Below are positions 10,035 to 14,735 of a stretch of 14,735 nucleotides of DNA, piece by piece. The notes beneath the pieces are model-generated. The model worked only from the letters and a program-made list of their open reading frames with translations, ran no database searches and was not told the DNA's origin. Source of the DNA: Cyclostephanos tholiformis (taxonomy: Eukaryota > Bacillariophyta > Thalassiosirophyceae > Thalassiosirales > Thalassiosiraceae). Made by a program: the position numbers and the translations under genes. Each line of letters begins with the position of its first letter. Position 1 is the first letter of the stretch. Location of the stretch: positions 1 through 14,735 of the forward strand of contig JALLPB010001029.1 in NCBI GenBank assembly GCA_036939975.1, in the 5' to 3' direction.

Positions 10035-10510
10035 TCTCTTGCTGGACTGGAAGGTCGGCCCTTCACGACACAACCAGGTCGTGTTTTCCCGCCAAAACTG
10101 CGGTCCTTGTCCAATGGCATAACTGCTGCCGAAGGTGATTGGGCCCCAGTCAGAAAGCAGGGATTTCAGGACAAGTGCTTGACAATTACAAGCAATATGA
10201 GTCTGGGGCAATTCTATGCGAGTTGGGTGGTTTGGAGGTGGGGATATTTTACTGCTACACCACACCTGAGAATCCTTGTGCCATATGTCCAAAAGGTGTT
10301 TACTGCTACTGCCCACAAAAGGTGATGAGGATTATGTCCCTAAATACAAAGAGATTACATGTCATAAGCCACTAAAACAAAGAAGATATTGTATGTGGAG
10401 TGATACTTGAAAATTATAAGAATATCATGACTACATTAAATGAATTTGTGTGTAGATCCGTTGAATTCTTTACATGGGAATCAGGTATCGTTATGTCTGG
10501 GCGCAGGATC
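10035..10510. other. Upstream region of the J/zf-PARP/BRCT gene
   Basis: Apart from the possible coding remnant on the plus strand (10139-10410), I see nothing definite. The first ~100 bp presumably hold the promoter and leader of the minus-strand J/zf-PARP/BRCT gene. 10410-10510 is A+T-rich and featureless up to the hairpin that opens the repeat array. Confidence 0.45.
10139..10410 (+). pseudogene. Possible decayed cysteine-rich coding fragment
   Basis: On the plus strand, 10139-10322 reads as plausible protein: GAILCELGGLEVGIFYCYTT followed by PENPCAICPKGVYCYCPQK. After a one-base frame change near 10317-10322 the next frame reads GDEDYVPKYKEITCHKPL and ends RRYCMWSDT with a TGA near 10408-10410. 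No start codon precedes it in frame: a TGA lies at 10136-10138. Cys spacing recalls secreted cysteine-rich repeats, but I do not recognise the family. It could be a relic of a gene cut by the repeat/transposon block, or chance. The minus-strand frame through the same bases is also open, which weakens the case. Confidence 0.3.
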
Positions 10511-10549
10511 TGACGCCGCGAGCGTCACCCCCTGACGCTCGTGGCATCA
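10511..10549. repeat. Imperfect hairpin at the edge of the tandem array
   Basis: Inverted repeat with 17-nt arms (10511-10527, TGACGCCGCGAGCGTCA; 10533-10549, TGACGCTCGTGGCATCA) around a CCCCC loop. Pairing is 15 of 17 if G-T wobbles are not counted. Related but more diverged inverted repeats recur in each unit of the array that follows. Confidence 0.85.
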
Positions 10550-11340
10550 CTTTTTGCATACAAAAACTCTTCTTCCAAAAGTATGACATACCGATTCCTT
10601 TGTCATATCCCGATTTTGTATGAACGATGCTCGCAGCATCATATGATGATGCTGGCAGCGTCACTTTTTTTCATACGAAAACTCGCCTTCCGAAAAATAT
10701 GACATACCGATTCCTTTGTATTTTTCCGATTTTGTATGAGCAATGCTCGCGGCATCATATGATGATGCTCGTGGCATCATTTTTTTCATACAAAAACTCG
10801 CCTTCCGAAAAGTATGACATACTGATTCCTTAGTGATCTCCCGATTTTGTATGAACGATGCTCGCAGCATCATATGACGATGCTGGCAGCGTCATTTTTT
10901 TTGATACAAAAACTCGCCTTCCGAAAAGTATGATATACCAATTCCTTTGTGTTTTTCCGATTTTGTATGAACGATGCTCACAGCATCATATGATGATGCT
11001 CGCGGCATCATTTTTTTCATACGAAAACTCGCCTTCCGAAAAGTAAGACATACAGATTCCTTAGTGATCTCCCGATTATGTATGAACGATGCTCGCAGCA
11101 TCATATGATCATGCTGGCAGCATCTTTTTTTTCATACGACAACTCGCCTTCCGAAAAGTATGACATACCGATTCCTTTGTGATTTTCCGATTTTGTATGA
11201 GCAATGCTCGCAGCACCATATGATAATGCTTGCAGCGTCATTTTTTTCATACAAAAACTCAAATCAAATCAGCTCTATGTATGGATTCCTTTGTGATTTT
11301 CCTGATTTTGTATGAAAGATGCTACGAGCATATCATTTTA
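10550..11340. repeat. Tandem array of 115/116-bp units in a 231-bp dimer pattern
   Basis: The block ATGCTCGCAGCATCATATGA and its variants begins at 10627, 10743, 10858, 10974, 11089 and 11205, spacings of 116, 115, 116, 115 and 116. A partial leading unit lies at 10550-10626 and a decayed trailing unit at about 11280-11340. Each unit also has CATAC(A/G)AAAACTCGCCTTCCG, AGTATGACATACCGATTCC and CCGATTTTGTATGA. Units alternate: spacers at about 10834 and 11064 read TTAGTGATCTCCCGATT, the others resemble TTTGTNTTTTTCCGATT; likewise the right arm alternates between CTGGCAGCGTC and CTCG(T/C)GGCATC. This is a higher-order 231-bp dimer repeat. The centre CATCATATGATG is palindromic. Open frames across the array (for example 10627-10833 and 10858-11046, exactly 231 apart) are by-products of the repeat. 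Confidence 0.93.
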
Positions 11341-11403
11341 TTACCATCATTCTCTACTATTTACTAACTAAATGCTACCCCTCTGTTGCCTATTGCACTC
11401 CAT

Positions 11404-14400
11404 TTAATCCAAGTCCATGTTCTCATTATTGTACCTCCTCTTCAACTCTTCCATGTATTTGCTGTTTTCCTTTATCTCTCGTTTGGTAGGCTGACAGAAT
11501 GCATGTATTGGCACATTGAATATCTGGCGACGATCCTTGAAACCAAGCCCAAACAATCTATCATTGTGATAATCGATAGAGCATGTCATACTTGTAATAC
11601 TCCTCTTAGATTTGAAGCACAAATGTGTTTCGCATAGCATACACTTCATGTATGTTTTAGTGCCACAGTACCCGCACAATGCTGGATTTGTCTTTTTGAA
11701 GCTATTGATGTGCTCCTTCAACAGATCCAAGTTATCGGAACACAGCCTTGGCTTTTTTCCATGTCTGCGTTGCTTTTTTTCTTCAACATATCTTTCATAT
11801 GACACCCTATTAACGTTGTCCGTGCACTTTGCTATTGAGTTGTCATTATCCCCACGTCTATGCTTGTTCTTTTGCGTGGCTCCACGCATTTTCTCGTCCC
11901 CTGGATAAATGTGATTCCATGCCTTGTACTGTACCATCTGTAAGGAAAGTTTCTGTTTGAATTGTGTTGATGAAACTGGTTTCACTTCCCAATCAGGATC
12001 CACACCTCCTTCACTACATTGCAGGTAGAGGTTGTATGCCATACTCATAGCAATCGCTTTGGCGTGTCTCATGGGTGCATGCCACCATTTCCAACAACGA
12101 TAGTTGATGTTATAACTGAGTAGTGTTTGATCGATCTTGTCGACCGCACTGTATGTCTTGAGGTATGTTTCCCTTGGCTCATTCATCTCAATCGCCCATG
12201 TCCTCTTTGCATTTCCTCTCCCCCTATTTCTCTCATGCACATAGAGCCCAACCTCGGACATTGAATTGACACAAGAAATGTTAGTCCCTCCGGTGGACTG
12301 AAATGAGCAATGTACGAGTGTGTAAGGCTTCGTTCCTGTCACCTCATCCCCTAGGACATGCTTGACTGCAACAATGGGTTGATTGAATCTTGCCACCTTG
12401 CTTCTTTGATTAACTGGTGCTCCCTTGACGTAGTTGAAATGCTTTTTATCAACTCCGTTTGGCAAGCGGTCACGTCTACAAGTCATAGTCCCCTTCCATC
12501 CTTGTTCTCCAAGATATTTCGTTACCGTATCTCCGCTGAAGAAGTTGTCCATTGTCAAATGGGGTGGCTCTTCAAATATCTGTCTCCTCTTGTCGTCAGG
12601 GTCCTGTTTGTTTCCTATGATTAACGGGCGGACAATGTCCATCATTCTCTTTACCTCAACTGGACCCATAGCAGTCCATCCATTCTCTGGGTCATAGAAC
12701 TTGTGTCTTGCTGTGTAAGCGTAAATGTATCTTCGCTTTGCATCTAGAAGCAATACATGCTGCCCACCCATGTTTGTTTTCTTGTTGACAAATTTGTTAT
12801 GCATATCGGCATAACTTGAATTGGGCCATGTAGTTTCATCCATCGTCGCATCCTTACCCGCCCTCTTTATAAGAAGGTTCATATTGAATGTCATCACATC
12901 CCACACTAGCCGATACTTTTGCGTGGGATCATAATTCTTTTGTCCTCTTTTGGTCTCCATCCAGTACAAATTCAATTTTAAGCAAGATTTTATGTCAAGC
13001 CATCGTCGGAAATGCATTGCCTCAGAAATTTCCCGGTCATATGTGTTGGACTGATTTATCATCCACGACTCAGCAATATTATTGCTCTGATTACGACAAA
13101 CAATCCCATCCCAAATAACTAGTTCCTCGGCTGTACAACTTCTGAAGTGATGGCCCCTTGTGCCACCACGATCCTTGATGCCAATGGCGTATAGGTTAGT
13201 GCATTTTGCAACCTCCTCGTAAAATCCCATCCTAGGATCGCCCTCCATACCAGACACGCTACAGTCANCATTTTGCAACCTCCTCGTAAAATCCCATCCT
13301 AGGATCGCCCTCCATACCAGACATGCTACAGTCAACTATGGGTAAGAGCAACTGATAGAAGAACAATGCATCACATTCTAACATCCGTGTCTTTGTGAGT
13401 CCTATCTTCCGCAAATTATCACGGTCCAACAAGAGTTGTCCATCTTCAGGGAACAGGTTTTCCTTGGTAGCACCTACTCAATGATTTAACTTTGTTGGTT
13501 TGGGATGTGTCCACCATTGGTAGAAGAATTCATATCCACCAACTTCACATTTACCAGTATTTGGATTAACTGGTACAGCTGTTGCTCCTGATGGTAACGC
13601 ATGATAGAGATACTTCCCCATTGTTTTTTGAAACACGGGTTGATAGGTGTATTCACTCCATTGACCAAGATTGTCAACTTCTGCAAAAGGAGGCTTGCCT
13701 TTATCAATCTTAACATCTTTTGATTTCCAATTGGGCAGTGGCTCTGGAGGATGCCATCCTGGAGGTGCACCCCTTCCTCTTATGCCCAGCTACAAATGGC
13801 GATGTGACCTTTCGTGCTGACTTGACATTCTTAGTTGTTCCCTTTTTAAAACATCCTACTGTTTCCCTCTTTCCAGCTCTCCACTTTTTGCAATTGCCAC
13901 ATCGTTTAGTCTCAGCTAAACAGTGAGCATCACAATTATGACAAATCCTTATTCCTTGCAATGCATCTTGCTGATCAGGATTGGGCAGTATGAACATAGG
14001 AAGAAGTTTTGGCACAAATGACATAACGACTTGATCAGTTGTAGCGGAGGCAACTAGTTCTTTGGGAGGTCTTTTTCGATTGTCGACATCAAATACAACA
14101 TTCCCCAAGGCATTTCCAACATTGTCGCCATCAAGCTCAAAGGTATCCGAGACATCATCCTGAGGTACGTAGATGCGACGAGTCAGTAGTTATTCTGGTG
14201 GAGTTTTCGAAAGCTCAGATTCGACTACGACAGTACCCATGGTATCATGTTTGTCATCAGGAAGACCATTTTGGTCATCATCCCAATGTCTGTCGCTGCA
14301 ACTGGTCATTAGTTTTTCTGGAGTCTTCTTCTGATCCTTGCTCAAAAGTCCGATCTCCCTGATGGTGTCATGCCGTTCATCACAAAGAAACTCGCTGTCT

Positions 14401-14735
14401 CCGGCTTTGTTGCACATTTGTCCAACCTCACCAATGGTATCACGTTCTTGATCATCACCTTTCTTTTGTTGTGATTCTTCAATGCTTCCCAAACGTGGGG
14501 CTTTCACACCAGCAGAGAATTGAAATGCACTACAATTTACCTTAATGCATTCACCTGAAGCTGCTTTGTTGGGCGATCGATCTTCACCTGGTTACGATTC
14601 GTTCTCAGTATTGGATGCTGTGTTTACCAAAACTTCCTCCATGAGCCGGTGTCTTTCACAAATTTGCTCAATTTGATACGATTCTTCTCCGGCAACAATG
14701 GAATCAATGTTAACCACAATTGTTGCTGCAGTTGT
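11404..14735 (-). mobile_element. piggyBac-superfamily DNA transposon, decayed, running off the right edge
   Basis: Extent is defined by the transposase reading frame only. The 3' end of the coding strand is at 11404; the 5' part continues past the window. Terminal inverted repeats and the expected TTAA target duplications cannot be tested because one end is missing. A TTAA occurs at 10436-10439, left of the array, but TTAA is common. Whether the 231-bp array belongs to the element as subterminal repeats or is an independent satellite is open. Confidence 0.8.
11404..14735 (-). pseudogene. piggyBac-type transposase, catalytic core open, upstream half interrupted
   Basis: DDD transposase family (DDE_Tnp_1_7 fold). 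From 13266 down to 11404 one frame is open: catalytic Asp in ATMDETTWP (12838-12840), second in HLTMDNFFSG (12547-12549), third in AVDKIDQTLLSYN (12130-12141), then RCWKWWHAPMRHA. The C-terminus has a cysteine-rich zinc-binding region (CGYCGTKTYMKCMLC, about 11620-11690), as in many piggyBac proteins, and ends TAA. Upstream lesions in coding order: TAA at 14592-14594, TAA at 14190-14192, a frame change at the CCCC run 13770-13773, TGA at 13478-13480, and a 67-bp duplication with an N at 13268 that shifts the frame. Between them the protein stays readable: DNLGQWSEYTYQPVF, HALPSGATAVPV, GYEFFYQWWTHPKPT and FPEDGQLLLDRDNLRKIG. The N-terminal part is acidic with a Cys cluster (CHNCDAHC, CGNCKKW). 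No introns are visible. Some lesions may be assembly errors, but three stops make real decay likely. Confidence 0.88.
13202..13335. repeat. 67-bp direct duplication around a single N
   Basis: Copy 1 is 13202-13268, copy 2 is 13269-13335. They differ at one base (C13257 against T13324), and the last base of copy 1 is the only N in the window. The copies are adjacent with no spacer. 67 is not a multiple of 3, so the duplication breaks the transposase frame; the upstream frame enters copy 2 and the downstream frame leaves copy 1. This looks like two overlapping contig ends placed side by side, not biology. Confidence 0.9.

Noticed and set aside
10035..10316. N-terminal extension of the J-domain protein up to 10316
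   Set aside because: The frame is open, but its apparent start codon is GTG and no in-frame ATG precedes 10034; the sequence upstream is not J-domain-like.
10627..11104. Several 60-70-codon open frames on both strands in the repeat array
   Set aside because: They recur exactly every 231 bp, a multiple of 3, and follow the repeat; no protein features.
10550..11340. CRISPR array
   Set aside because: Units are 115/116 bp and similar throughout, with no short repeat/unique spacer pattern, and the context is eukaryotic.
13267..13335. Transposase start at 13335
   Set aside because: The first ~23 residues come from copy 2 of the 67-bp duplication read out of frame; family-like sequence continues upstream in the other frame.
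13470..14600. Alternative genetic code (stops read as amino acids)
   Set aside because: All three stop codons are used as normal terminators by intact genes in the window, and internal stops occur only in the transposon.

Overview
The window is nuclear DNA from a eukaryote, most likely a unicellular alga of the diatom/stramenopile type. The basis is inference: gene-dense layout, short introns (about 76-213 nt, mostly with GTGAG-like donors), standard stop usage (TAA, TAG and TGA all end intact genes), mitochondrial ornithine aminotransferase, and a piggyBac-family transposase next to lineage-specific genes. There is one unresolved base (13268) inside a 67-bp duplication, so this is draft assembly.

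Layout. 507-1932 (+) is a three-exon casein kinase II beta subunit with a long glycine-rich/acidic tail. Convergent to it, 2494-4405 (-) is a seven-exon ornithine aminotransferase with a mitochondrial-type leader. 5017-5971 (-) is a four-exon GAR1, the H/ACA snoRNP protein, with GAR domains at both ends. Divergent from GAR1, 6349-7291 (+) is a two-exon multi-pass membrane protein that I do not recognise. Convergent to that, 7641-10034 (-) is a four-exon gene whose product combines a J domain, a PARP-type zinc finger and two BRCT domains. 10139-10410 (+) carries a possible decayed cysteine-rich coding fragment. 10511-11340 is a hairpin followed by a tandem array of 115/116-bp units arranged as 231-bp dimers. 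11404 to the right edge (-) is a decayed piggyBac-type transposase with an intact-looking catalytic core but a broken upstream half.

The left 10 kb looks like ordinary housekeeping sequence (kinase regulation, ornithine/proline metabolism, rRNA pseudouridylation, probable DNA repair). There is no sign that these genes form a pathway. The right 4.3 kb is repeat and transposon sequence. The most unusual item is the J/zf-PARP/BRCT/BRCT protein: each domain is readable, and I infer a role linking a chaperone co-factor to nicked or primed DNA ends. All splice sites were chosen by eye from GT-AG rules, frame and fit to the protein family, without transcript data.
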